Source: Saprospiraceae bacterium (lineage in GTDB: Bacteria > Bacteroidota > Bacteroidia > Chitinophagales > Saprospiraceae). Taken from it: a stretch of DNA of 64,000 nt. The stretch's first letter is position 1. Each line of letters begins with the position of its first letter. The position numbers and the translations under genes are program-made. The stretch covers positions 244,077 through 308,076 of the forward strand of contig JAHDHL010000003.1 of assembly GCA_020631355.1 (NCBI GenBank), written 5' to 3'. The notes below the pieces were generated by a model. That model ran no database searches, was not told the origin of the DNA, and worked only from the letters and a program-made list of their open reading frames with translations. Positions 16,506 through 24,835 of this stretch are shown one piece after another.

Positions 16506-17762
16506 ATGAATCATTATCGAATCAATAAGACAGACCTCATCGAACTCATTGCCAAGGAGGCCAATGTATCCATGAGTCAGGCTCAAATTGCATACAATTG
16601 TATTCTGAATGAAAACCCTGCATTCAGACAAGAGGAAGCCAATGCCAAGGAAATCATCAAGGAGGTGGCTGTACCCGTTAAGGGTGATACCCATACCGAA
16701 AAGATTCATTTGAAGATTGAGAAGCCTGTAACGACCATGCAAAGGGAAGTTAGGGCAGAAAAAGTACAAATGATTAAGGAGGTTCCTGTCAAACTTCACG
16801 AAAAAAGGGAAGTCCTCAGGCCTATTGAACTCATCAAGGAAGTACCTGTAGAAATTATCAAGGAAGTCGAAGTGATTCGGGAAGTACCCGTAGAAGTCAT
16901 CAAGGAAGTCGAAGTCATCAAGCCTATTGAGGTCATCAAGGAAGTGATAGTAGAGATGACCAAGGAAGTGGAAGTCATTAAGGAAGTTCCTGTTGAGGTA
17001 GTCAAGGAAATTGAGGTAATTAAGGAGGTCGAGGTAATTCGGGAGGTGCCTGTGGAAGTCATCAAGGAAGTAGAGGTCATTAAGGAAGTACAGGTGGTCA
17101 AGGAGGTTCCTGTCGAAATGATAAAAGAAGTGGAGGTGGTCAAGGAAGTGGAGGTCATCAAGGAAGTGCCTGTCATCGTGAAAGAGGAAATTATCAAGGA
17201 GGTAGAGGTGATTCGGGAAGTGCCTGTGGAAGTCATCAAGGAAGTTTCCATTCTTAATGAGGTAGAAGTGGTCCGCGAGATAGAGGTCATCAAGGAAGTG
17301 GAGGTCATTAAGGAGGTGCCTATTGAAATTATCAAGGAAGTGGAAGTTGTAAAATCCATTGATTTCGAATCCTTGAAACAAATGATGATGAATATGCAGA
17401 AAGTAGAAGTTTCCAAGCAGGTCATCGGAGAAACCAGGACTGAAAAAGAAGCCCGAATAGTTGAACGAAGGGAAATAACACCTAAATCCAGCCCCAAGGA
17501 TGATTTGAAAATCATTGAGGGCATTGGTCCAAAAATCGAAACCCTACTCAATCAATCAGGGATAATGACATTCAGGGATTTATCCCAATCCTCCATTGCA
17601 AGTATTCAGGAAGTGCTGGATGAAGCCGGAAGTAGATTCCAGATGCATGACCCATCCACATGGCCCAAACAAGCCGAATTGGCATACAACGGAAAATGGG
17701 ATGAACTAAAGAAGTGGCAGGATGAATTGGACGGTGGTCGATACCAAAGTGATAAGTTGTAG
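16506..17762 (+). CDS. HU-like N-terminus fused to KEVEVI repeats and an H3TH domain
   Basis: 418 residues. The first about 40 residues (RINKTDLIELIAKEANVSMSQAQIAYNCIL) resemble the helical N-terminal half of HU/IHF histone-like proteins; the DNA-clasping beta arms are absent. A long Lys/Glu/Val/Pro repeat fills about 100-280, with hexamers KEVEVI, octamers KEVPVEVI and REVPVEVI variants. The KSIDFESLKQMMMNMQKVEVSKQV cap comes next, then the H3TH domain (about 333-405: DLKIIEGIGPKIETLLNQSGIMTFRDL). Repeats, cap and H3TH domain are paralogous to the upstream gene, so the pair arose by duplication. No signal peptide or membrane helix: a likely cytoplasmic partner of the membrane-bound paralogue. 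Confidence 0.7.
   Translation: MNHYRINKTDLIELIAKEANVSMSQAQIAYNCILNENPAFRQEEANAKEIIKEVAVPVKGDTHTEKIHLKIEKPVTTMQREVRAEKVQMIKEVPVKLHEKREVLRPIELIKEVPVEIIKEVEVIREVPVEVIKEVEVIKPIEVIKEVIVEMTKEVEVIKEVPVEVVKEIEVIKEVEVIREVPVEVIKEVEVIKEVQVVKEVPVEMIKEVEVVKEVEVIKEVPVIVKEEIIKEVEVIREVPVEVIKEVSILNEVEVVREIEVIKEVEVIKEVPIEIIKEVEVVKSIDFESLKQMMMNMQKVEVSKQVIGETRTEKEARIVERREITPKSSPKDDLKIIEGIGPKIETLLNQSGIMTFRDLSQSSIASIQEVLDEAGSRFQMHDPSTWPKQAELAYNGKWDELKKWQDELDGGRYQSDKL
16830..17350 (+). repeat. In-gene tandem repeat encoding KEVEVI / KEVPVEVI units
   Basis: Degenerate 18-bp and 24-bp units of the type AAGGAAGT(C/G)GAAGTCATC and AAGGAAGTACCTGTAGAAATCATC, over about 520 bp. A shorter version (15885-16060) is in the preceding gene. 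Synonymous codons differ from unit to unit (GAA/GAG, GTC/GTA/GTG), so the peptide rather than the DNA has been conserved. Confidence 0.9.
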
Positions 17763-17793
17763 AAGTTGTTTTGAATAAATCCAATAGTACAAA

Positions 17794-17827
17794 AAACGGT
17801 CTTGCAGCTGAAGCTGCAAGACCGTTT
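17794..17827. terminator. Bidirectional terminator between the H3TH operon and sdhB
   Basis: AAACGGTCTTGCAGCT / AGCTGCAAGACCGTTT, 16-bp perfect arms. The minus strand runs into TTTTTTGTAC, the plus strand into TTTAAG. It lies between convergent genes, 25 bp before the sdhB stop. Confidence 0.9.
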
Positions 17828-17851
17828 AAGTATGATTATTGACTAAAATTC

Positions 17852-18622
17852 CTACGCCTGTTTATCAGAACCTAACACACTAGCAAGATATTGTCTGTTC
17901 ATTAATGCGATATTATCGACAGAAATTTCCTTTGGACATTCGGCTTCACAAGCCTTGATATTGGAACACATACCGAATCCCTCCTTATCCATTTGATTCA
18001 CCATAGCTTGTACACGCTTACTGGATTCCACCTTACCTTGGGGCAAAGTAGACAAGTGGGATACCTTCGCAGATGTAAACAGCATGGCAGCAGAATTAGG
18101 ACATGCAGCAACACATGCTCCACAACCGATACAGGTAGCTGCATCGAATGCAGCATCAGATACATCCTTTTCTACCGGAATGGCATTCGCATCCTGTGCC
18201 TGTCCCGTATTGACGGAGATATAACCACCAGCCTGAATGATGGCGTCAAAGGAAGAACGGTCCACAACCAAATCCCTAATCACGGGGAATGACTTGGCCC
18301 TGAATGGCTCCACAACGATGGTATCACCATCATTGAAAGACCTCATATGTAATTGACAGGTAGTGGTTCCTTTCATCGGACCATGAGGTTGGCCATTGAT
18401 GACCATACTACAAGTTCCACAAATACCCTCCCTACAATCATGTTCAAAGGAAACAGGTGTTTTCTTTTCAGCAATCAGCTTTTCGTTCAGTACATCAAAC
18501 ATCTCAAGGAATGACATATCAGTTCCTACATCATCCAATGAGTAGTCCACCAATTTACCACCACCGAACTCTCCGCCTTGTCTCCACACTTTCAGTTTGA
18601 TATTGATCGTCTTTTCAGCCAT
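17852..18622 (-). CDS. sdhB: Succinate dehydrogenase/fumarate reductase iron-sulfur subunit
   Basis: 256 residues from the start [15 protein letters not shown] at 18622; an upstream in-frame extension (to 18682) overlaps the sdhA end region and lacks family similarity. It carries electrons from SdhA's FAD to the quinone site. The [2Fe-2S] ligands are in [12 protein letters not shown] and a later Cys (GTTTC). [13 protein letters not shown] and [16 protein letters not shown] supply the [4Fe-4S] and [3Fe-4S] clusters. The layout matches the Bacteroidota/epsilonproteobacterial type with a single cytochrome b subunit. Last gene of sdhCAB; a terminator follows. Confidence 0.96.
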   Translation of the reverse strand: MAEKTINIKLKVWRQGGEFGGGKLVDYSLDDVGTDMSFLEMFDVLNEKLIAEKKTPVSFEHDCREGICGTCSMVINGQPHGPMKGTTTCQLHMRSFNDGDTIVVEPFRAKSFPVIRDLVVDRSSFDAIIQAGGYISVNTGQAQDANAIPVEKDVSDAAFDAATCIGCGACVAACPNSAAMLFTSAKVSHLSTLPQGKVESSKRVQAMVNQMDKEGFGMCSNIKACEAECPKEISVDNIALMNRQYLASVLGSDKQA

Positions 18623-18686
18623 TTGAAACGAATTTAGATTAATATTTATGAATTGTTTTGGGTTTATATCCTTACGGAACAATTGA

Positions 18687-20672
18687 TTACTTGTAGGAAC
18701 GGGTTTTCACCTCGATATTTTCATAGTCCAATTCCTCCTTATGTAAATTCCAATCCGCATTATCCTGCGTATATTCCCATGCAGCAACGTACATGTAGTC
18801 ATCATCCCTCCTTAGGGCTTCTCCATTCTCATTATACTCCTCACGGTAGTGTCCGCCACAGGATTCATTCCTATCCAAGGCATCACATATCATCAACTCA
18901 CCCAATTCGAGGAAATCAGCCACTCTGAGTGCCTTTTCCAATTCAGGATTGTACTCATCATTCGAACCCGGAACGAATACATCGCTTTGGAATTCAGCTC
19001 TCAACTCACGAATCATCTGACGTGCCTTGGTCAATCCTTCAGCATTACGACTCATTCCGCAATAATCCCACATGATTCTTCCCAATCTTCTATGGAAACT
19101 CTCAACGGATTGGTTACCATTCACATCCAATACACCCTTGATTCTCGCCTTAACCTCAGCTTCAGCCGCCTTGAATTCAGGAGAATCGGATGAAATCTGA
19201 GGAGTACGAATCTCATTCGCCAAGAACGTACCGATAGTATATGGAATAACGAAATAACCATCAGCCAATCCCTGCATCAATGCAGAAGCACCCAATCTGT
19301 TGGCTCCGTGGTCAGAGAAATTGGCTTCTCCTAATGCAAAACATCCCGGAACTGTGGTTTGCAGGTTATAATCCACCCAAACACCTCCCATGGTATAGTG
19401 TACCGCAGGGAAAATCTTCATGGGTGTCTTATATGGATTCTCATCCACGATTTTTTCATACATGTGGAACAAGTTACCGTACTTGGCCTTGACCACAGCT
19501 TCTCCCATTTCAGTAATCTGAGCAGGAGTAGCATTATTCATACCCTTTGAATTGGCTTCACTCTTACCATAACGCTCTATGGCAGAAGCAAAATCCAAGT
19601 AAACTGCCAAACCTGTGGCGCCTACTCCCCTGCCCTCATCCGTCACATACTTTGCAGCTCTTGAAGCTACATCACGAGGTACGAGGTTACCGAATGCAGG
19701 ATATATTCTTTCTAAGTAATAATCCCTGTCTTCCTCAGGTATCGTTGTAGGATCTTTCTTACAATCCTCTTTCTTCTTAGGAACCCAAACCCTACCATCA
19801 TTCCTCAAGGATTCTGACATCAATGTTAGCTTGGATTGGTATTCACCTGAAACAGGAATACAGGTTGGGTGAATCTGGGTGTAACATGGATTTGCAAAGA
19901 AAACACCTTTCTTGTGCGCTCTCCAAGCTGCGGATACGTTGGAATTCATGGCATTCGTAGACAAATAGAATACGTTACCATATCCACCTGTGGCCAATAC
20001 GACACAGTGGCCTGCATGGCTCTCAATCTTTCCATTCAACAAATTCCTGGTAACAATACCGCGAGCCTTGCCATCAATCTTTACCAAATCCAACATCTCA
20101 TGGCGATTGTACATTTTGACAGAACCCCTTGAAATTTGTCTCGACAATGCACTGTATGCACCAATCAATAATTGTTGTCCGGTTTGTCCTCGGGCGTAGA
20201 AAGTCCTACTTACCTGAACACCACCAAACGAACGGTTGGCTAGCAATCCACCATATTCCCTTGCAAAAGGAACACCTTGTGCCGCACACTGGTCAATGAT
20301 ATCCCGACTCACCTCAGCCAAACGATGAACATTGGCCTCCCTTGAACGGTAGTCACCACCCTTAATGGTATCATAGAACAAACGATAAACCGAATCACCA
20401 TCATTCTGATAGTTCTTGGCTGCATTGATTCCTCCTTGCGCTGCGATGGAGTGTGCTCGTCTTGGTGAATCGTGGAAAGTGAAACACTTCACCTTGTATC
20501 CCAGTTCGCCAAGTGTGGCAGCAGCAGAAGCTCCGGCCAAACCCGTACCCACTACGATGATTTCTATATTACGCTTGTTGTTGGGTGCAACAAGCGGCAT
20601 CGTACCTCTATAGTTGACCCATTTTTCAGCTAGAGGACCTTCAGGAACATTGGATTTTAATATATCGCTCAT
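18687..20672 (-). CDS. sdhA: Succinate dehydrogenase/fumarate reductase flavoprotein subunit
   Basis: 661 residues. Catalytic subunit oxidising succinate to fumarate (TCA cycle, complex II). The dinucleotide-binding start [19 protein letters not shown] (about 36-54) is followed by the covalent-FAD histidine motif [15 protein letters not shown]. The active-site region [26 protein letters not shown] and the capping [41 protein letters not shown] are intact. The length and the [11 protein letters not shown] context match B. subtilis/Bacteroidota SdhA. It lies between sdhC (75 bp gap) and sdhB. Confidence 0.97.
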   Translation of the reverse strand: MSDILKSNVPEGPLAEKWVNYRGTMPLVAPNNKRNIEIIVVGTGLAGASAAATLGELGYKVKCFTFHDSPRRAHSIAAQGGINAAKNYQNDGDSVYRLFYDTIKGGDYRSREANVHRLAEVSRDIIDQCAAQGVPFAREYGGLLANRSFGGVQVSRTFYARGQTGQQLLIGAYSALSRQISRGSVKMYNRHEMLDLVKIDGKARGIVTRNLLNGKIESHAGHCVVLATGGYGNVFYLSTNAMNSNVSAAWRAHKKGVFFANPCYTQIHPTCIPVSGEYQSKLTLMSESLRNDGRVWVPKKKEDCKKDPTTIPEEDRDYYLERIYPAFGNLVPRDVASRAAKYVTDEGRGVGATGLAVYLDFASAIERYGKSEANSKGMNNATPAQITEMGEAVVKAKYGNLFHMYEKIVDENPYKTPMKIFPAVHYTMGGVWVDYNLQTTVPGCFALGEANFSDHGANRLGASALMQGLADGYFVIPYTIGTFLANEIRTPQISSDSPEFKAAEAEVKARIKGVLDVNGNQSVESFHRRLGRIMWDYCGMSRNAEGLTKARQMIRELRAEFQSDVFVPGSNDEYNPELEKALRVADFLELGELMICDALDRNESCGGHYREEYNENGEALRRDDDYMYVAAWEYTQDNADWNLHKEELDYENIEVKTRSYK

Positions 20673-20747
20673 GGTAATCTTCTAATTTCTATATTGATCC
20701 CTTACGGGGAATGCTAGACAATCTAGTTTTTCTTTAGGATTAGTTGC

Positions 20748-21467
20748 TTACTTCCCAACTACTCCGGCATAGTGCAAAATCGGAATGATAGCAAATGCCA
20801 ATGGAATGATGATGGAATATAGCTTACCCAACAATTCTATTGCCGGAGTATATTTCTTGTGATTCAGACCAAGTGTCTGGAATGCACTCGCGAATCCATG
20901 GAGTAAGTGGAACATCAGACCTACCATAGACAATACGTACACACCCACAATCAGTGGATTGGTGAAAGAATAGTTCACCTTGGCATATAGGTTCTTCAGT
21001 TCTACGGACTGTCCCTCTATATTGTAAGCAATCATTTCCCTACCCAATTCAGCTTGGTCCCATTCCTGGAATTTCATGGCGAACCAGAAATCCCCCATGT
21101 GGATGAAAATGAATATCAACAATAACAACCCCAACCAAATCATGTTCTTGGAAGCCCATGTTGCATTGGCATTGGTACTCTTGGCGTATTTTTGTCCGGA
21201 AGCATTCTTATTCTTCATATATATGATTACACCCTGGACAGCGTGTAATAGTATGAAAAAATAGAGTCCCTTGGCTGTGAATTGGATGAACGCATTGTGC
21301 CCCATCATATCCGCATAAACATTGAATGCCTCACCACCATCGTTCATCAACAGTTGTAGGTTTCCTACCAAGTGGACAGGTAAGAAAAGGATGAGGAATA
21401 GACCAGTCAGACTCATGATGAGTTTACGACCGATGGATGAGGTTAGGAATTGTATGAACCAGTTCAT
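20748..21467 (-). CDS. sdhC: Succinate dehydrogenase cytochrome b subunit (five-helix, di-haem type)
   Basis: 239 residues. Single membrane anchor of the type found in Bacteroidota and Bacillus. Five transmembrane helices are visible at about 14-34, 62-84, 107-128, 158-182 and 205-232. Haem-ligand histidines sit in the helices (PVHLVGNLQL, ILLHAVQGV, FIHMGDFWF, FHLLHGFASAFQ). It anchors SdhAB to the inner membrane and passes electrons to menaquinone. First gene of the sdhCAB operon, with a good promoter (TTG-N20-TACTTTTG) upstream. Confidence 0.95.
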   Translation of the reverse strand: MNWFIQFLTSSIGRKLIMSLTGLFLILFLPVHLVGNLQLLMNDGGEAFNVYADMMGHNAFIQFTAKGLYFFILLHAVQGVIIYMKNKNASGQKYAKSTNANATWASKNMIWLGLLLLIFIFIHMGDFWFAMKFQEWDQAELGREMIAYNIEGQSVELKNLYAKVNYSFTNPLIVGVYVLSMVGLMFHLLHGFASAFQTLGLNHKKYTPAIELLGKLYSIIIPLAFAIIPILHYAGVVGK

Positions 21468-21528
21468 AAAATTTTGACTTTTCGAATATCGACAAAGAAT
21501 AAATTGGTTATAAATAATATATGAACAG

Positions 21529-21559
21529 CAAAAGTATATATTAAAAGATTTTTACTCAA
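21529..21559 (-). promoter_or_regulatory. Promoter of sdhCAB
   Basis: On the minus strand TTG (21559-21557), 20 bp, TACTTTTG (21536-21529): both boxes of the Bacteroidota primary-sigma consensus at the preferred spacing, 62 bp before the sdhC start. Confidence 0.75.
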
Positions 21560-21714
21560 TTTTGTTCGAGTTTGATTGTTTATTTAGAATCAATCAAAAG
21601 TACTTTCGGGTTAAACCTTGGTGTTTTCACACTTTTACGGACTTTTATTGGGTTTCCATGCAACGAATCCCGGAAATCAGGTATCCTAAGGAATGAAGAA
21701 TTGAAGAATGCAGG

Positions 21715-22248
21715 ATGAAGCATGATGCGGATTTAGTCAAAGGCTGTCTTAGGGGGCATGCGCCCTCCCAATCTGCCTTGTACAGCAAGTACGAGGCTAG
21801 GATGTATGCGATATGTCTCAGATACGCCAAGGAAAGTCATGCTGCATTGGATATCCTACAGGAGGGATTCATCCGAATTTTCAAGGGGTTACATACCTAC
21901 AAAGGTGAGGCCCCCTTGGTCAAATGGATGGATCGTGTGATGGCGAATGTTGCTATTCGATACATTTCCAAAAAGCAGCGCATTAGTTTCAAGGAGGACA
22001 TCCAATTGGAAAGGCTCTCACCACAAGTGGACAGTACGCTGAGTCAATCCAATGCAAGGGATATCATGAATCTCATTACTCAACTTCCCCTCGGTTACCG
22101 GACGGTATTCAATATGTATGCCATCGAGGGATATTCACACAAGGAAATATCAGAACAATTGGGCATTACTGAAGGAGGGTCCAGATCCCAATACTTCAGA
22201 GCCAAGAAAGCCATGCAGGATTTATTAAGGGAAAATGAAATGATATGA
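21715..22248 (+). CDS. ECF-family RNA polymerase sigma factor
   Basis: 177 residues, the normal length for a minimal ECF factor. Region 2: ALYSKYEARMYAICLRYAKES, then ALDILQEGFIRIFKGLHTYKGEAPLVKWMDRVMANVAIRYI (core binding and -10 recognition). Region 4: LPLGYRTVFNMYAIEGYSHKEISEQLGITEGGSRSQYFRAKKAM, a clear helix-turn-helix. Its stop overlaps the start of the next gene as ATGA (22245-22248), so sigma and partner are translationally coupled, the standard arrangement of a sigma/anti-sigma pair. Confidence 0.93.
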   Translation: MKHDADLVKGCLRGHAPSQSALYSKYEARMYAICLRYAKESHAALDILQEGFIRIFKGLHTYKGEAPLVKWMDRVMANVAIRYISKKQRISFKEDIQLERLSPQVDSTLSQSNARDIMNLITQLPLGYRTVFNMYAIEGYSHKEISEQLGITEGGSRSQYFRAKKAMQDLLRENEMI

Positions 22249-22961
22249 AAGAGCGGGACGAATTCGAAAATTTCATACAGCAGAATATGGAGGGTTATTC
22301 CGTTGTACCTGAAACTTCCGTTTGGAATGAGGTCAACAAGGAAATCTCCCAAAAAGGAAATGGCCAACAATTCTATTGGGCCTTGGCTGCAATGCTACTG
22401 ATCATTATCTTCATTTGGTATTATAATCGGTTTTTCATTTCCGATTTGCCACATACGGATACGAACGAACAAATCCTGTTCGCACAAGATGATATCCAGC
22501 GGGGTGAAAAATTATTCACCTCAAACTGTACTTCCTGTCACAATATGGAAAAGGTTTCTCCTGAGAATATTCAGATTATCGGGTCCCTAATAGAAAAAAA
22601 AGGAAAGGATTGGTTCTTGGACTTCATGAAGAATGGACATCAGATGCCTTGTGAGGATTTTCTAGAAATACAAAATAATAATCTGGATGGACATGACCAT
22701 CATACATCCAGTATGAATCCTTGTCAGGAATTGGACATGCAGGAAATACTCTGCATATTTTCCTATGCCAATCAGGTTTATTTTAATGAATCACCAAAAA
22801 AAGATGAGGAATTCATCTGGGCTCATGACACACTTAATACAGTACATGAGAATGGGAACACATTCGAAGTGCCATTACAAGGACAAATCGATAGTATGGA
22901 TATAAATGGTAACTTGCATCATGACGAAGCAGTTGAATCCGAAAATTTGGATTGGCAATAA
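22245..22961 (+). CDS. Membrane protein with anti-sigma-like N-terminus and periplasmic cytochrome c domain
   Basis: 238 residues. The cytoplasmic N-terminus (MKERDEFENFIQQNMEGYSV, PETSVWNEVNKEI) has the FxxFxxxN...P..SVW pattern of short Bacteroidota anti-sigma domains. One transmembrane helix (about 43-64) follows. The outer part opens with DIQRGEKLFTSNCTSCHNMEKV: CTSCH (95-99) is the covalent haem-binding motif, and KNGHQMP (Met134) supplies the usual axial methionine. A His-rich patch GHDHHTSSM and two further Cys pairs follow. The topology puts the haem in the periplasm, where attachment occurs. The gene overlaps the sigma factor by 4 bp. A haem- or redox-sensing anti-sigma factor is a strong inference, not proven. 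Confidence 0.75.
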   Translation: MKERDEFENFIQQNMEGYSVVPETSVWNEVNKEISQKGNGQQFYWALAAMLLIIIFIWYYNRFFISDLPHTDTNEQILFAQDDIQRGEKLFTSNCTSCHNMEKVSPENIQIIGSLIEKKGKDWFLDFMKNGHQMPCEDFLEIQNNNLDGHDHHTSSMNPCQELDMQEILCIFSYANQVYFNESPKKDEEFIWAHDTLNTVHENGNTFEVPLQGQIDSMDINGNLHHDEAVESENLDWQ

Positions 22962-22987
22962 TCATTTATCATTGTAGGAGTATTTCC

Positions 22988-24082
22988 ATGAAATCATCTC
23001 ATTATGTTATTCTTTCTTTCCTAACGATAATCTGTATTGGTTGTATCACCTATTATCAGTACAAAATTAATTATGTATTATTTCTTATCATAAGAAGTCT
23101 CTTTTTAATAACGTTGTTTTCTTTTTCTATAAAAGTATTCCATGCAATAATTACCAGCGAGAATCAGAATGAAAACAGAAAAAATATCTATACCAGTCTT
23201 TTTTCCGTATTTTTTATTCTCATTCTTCTCGAATCCATATTCACATTCATCCCCAAGTCCCATAATGTTGGACTGGCCTATTGCAGTAAGAATTGGAAAC
23301 TTTATTATAATCAGCTGAACCAGCAACAATACAGGGATCAAGCCCACGATAAAAAGGATTTTTCAAAGAAAAAAATCCTTTTTATCGGTGATTCATTCAC
23401 TCAAGGAAATGGCATCGAGCGTCCTGAAAATAGGTTCGCGGAATTATTTACTAAATCACTCGGATCTTGTAGTGAACATTTTATTTATGCCAAAGGTGGC
23501 ATGAATAGTTTAGAACAATTGAATATCCTAAAAGGAATTAATTTCAAGTTTGATTTGATTGTATTTCAATATTATGGTAATGATATTTTAGGAGATGCAC
23601 AATCATTAGGATATCAAATCAACAATTTCGACCATTACGGAAATTTGAATCCAATTTCTGAATTGATTGTAAAATCATCCTATTTCATTAATTATTTTTA
23701 CTGGTCATTCCCCAAGGATCATTATGGTCATCATAAAAAAATGATAGAAGCATTTTATGCTGATAAAACGATAATGGCCCAACACCAAAATACATTAAAC
23801 CAAATCCTAGAACAATGCCATCAAATAAGTCCTAGGATTTATTGCATCATCATACCCTATTTGCATGACATAAAAGCCAGTAAAAATATTTATTCAGATA
23901 TGATTTCGGAAACATTAAATCGTCCATCATTTAATAGCGAGGTGATTGATATTAATTCGGAAATAGAAAAATTATCAATTCCAGAAAGAGTTGTCAATCA
24001 GAATGATGCACATGCCAGTCAAAGAATCCATCAGATTATTGCTGATAAACTCAAGGAAAAAACCACTGATTTTTGCAAATAA
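22988..24082 (+). CDS. Membrane-anchored SGNH/GDSL-type hydrolase
   Basis: 364 residues from ATG 22988. Three predicted transmembrane helices in the first about 100 residues (VILSFLTIICIGCITYYQY, VLFLIIRSLFLITLFSFSI, LFSVFFILILLESIFTFI). The rest is an SGNH domain: FIGDSFTQGNGI (block I nucleophile Ser, about 135), FQYYGNDI (block III, about 194-201) and NDAHASQRIH (block V His, about 341). Such proteins deacylate or acylate envelope polysaccharides or lipids; the substrate is unknown. It begins 26 bp after the cytochrome gene and may be cotranscribed. The codons are markedly more AT-rich than those of the neighbours, hinting at acquisition. It converges on lipB with a 6-bp gap. Confidence 0.8.
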   Translation: MKSSHYVILSFLTIICIGCITYYQYKINYVLFLIIRSLFLITLFSFSIKVFHAIITSENQNENRKNIYTSLFSVFFILILLESIFTFIPKSHNVGLAYCSKNWKLYYNQLNQQQYRDQAHDKKDFSKKKILFIGDSFTQGNGIERPENRFAELFTKSLGSCSEHFIYAKGGMNSLEQLNILKGINFKFDLIVFQYYGNDILGDAQSLGYQINNFDHYGNLNPISELIVKSSYFINYFYWSFPKDHYGHHKKMIEAFYADKTIMAQHQNTLNQILEQCHQISPRIYCIIIPYLHDIKASKNIYSDMISETLNRPSFNSEVIDINSEIEKLSIPERVVNQNDAHASQRIHQIIADKLKEKTTDFCK

Positions 24083-24088
24083 AATGAA

Positions 24089-24835
24089 TTAGGCATTCAT
24101 ATGTTGATCCTTTATCAAATCACATTCGAATAAATCCTTAAAATGGTGCAACACCTTGGATTTCACCTCATCCATATCCATTTTTTCTACGCCCAATTCA
24201 AAGGCTAATGAAGTGACCGTCTTATCATCATCCTGAATTCCGCAAGGAATAATATTCTTGAATAATGACAAATCAGTATTGACATTGAAAGCAAAACCAT
24301 GCATCGTTACCCATCTGCTCAAATGAATGCCTACTGCACAAATCTTTCTTTTGGGCCATTTTTCATTGGCTGCCAACCAAACACCCGAAAGTCCATCTAT
24401 GCGATAGGAATCAATACCATATTCCAATAAAGTCCGAATCACTACTTCCTCTATCATTCGGACATACTTGTGAATATCCCTGTAAAAAAATTCCATATCC
24501 AATATGGGATATCCAACAATCTGTCCCGGGCCATGATAAGTAATATCCCCACCCCTATTGATTGGAAAAAAGTCTATCTCCTTTTCGTTGAGTTGGTTCT
24601 CATTCAGTAACAGATGATCCATCTTTCCACTCTTACCCAATGTGTAGACATGAGGATGTTCGCAGAACAATAGAAAATGCTCCTGCTCTTTCAACGGTTC
24701 TTCTTCAGATTTGTAGGTATTGAACTTCTTGGTTGCCTTGAGCTGATTATGCAATGTGGTTTGGTAGTCCCAAGCCTCCTTATATTTGATACTGCCCAAA
24801 TCCCTGAATTGTACCTTTGGTTTATCCGTATTCAC
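24089..24835 (-). CDS. lipB: Octanoyl-[acyl-carrier-protein]:protein octanoyltransferase
   Basis: 248 residues. Transfers octanoyl groups from ACP to lipoyl domains of 2-oxoacid dehydrogenases and GcvH, the first step of lipoate synthesis. Family motifs are present: RGGDITYHGPGQIVGYPI (about 94-111), SGVWL, KICAVGIHLSRWVTMHGFAFNV (catalytic Lys) and IIPCGI (catalytic Cys). The start is a GTG whose G is the last base of the mpl stop codon (TAGTG), giving translational coupling. An insertion of about 15 residues near 35-50 (KATKKFNTYKSEEEPLKEQE) is longer than in E. coli LipB but common in Bacteroidota. Confidence 0.95.
   Translation of the reverse strand: MNTDKPKVQFRDLGSIKYKEAWDYQTTLHNQLKATKKFNTYKSEEEPLKEQEHFLLFCEHPHVYTLGKSGKMDHLLLNENQLNEKEIDFFPINRGGDITYHGPGQIVGYPILDMEFFYRDIHKYVRMIEEVVIRTLLEYGIDSYRIDGLSGVWLAANEKWPKRKICAVGIHLSRWVTMHGFAFNVNTDLSLFKNIIPCGIQDDDKTVTSLAFELGVEKMDMDEVKSKVLHHFKDLFECDLIKDQHMNA

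Noticed and set aside
16830..17350. CRISPR-like array
   Set aside because: Units are 18-24 bp without unique spacers, lie in frame inside a gene and encode a conserved peptide.
15665..17551. Long open frames on the minus strand across the KEVEVI repeats
   Set aside because: They are antisense shadows of a low-complexity repeat: translations are runs of TSTSLMTS-like or LDDLHFLD-like residues, with no start signals, and the plus-strand frames encode recognisable domains at both ends.
18623..18682. Longer start for sdhB
   Set aside because: The extra 20 residues are unlike the family, and [15 protein letters not shown] is the normal start.
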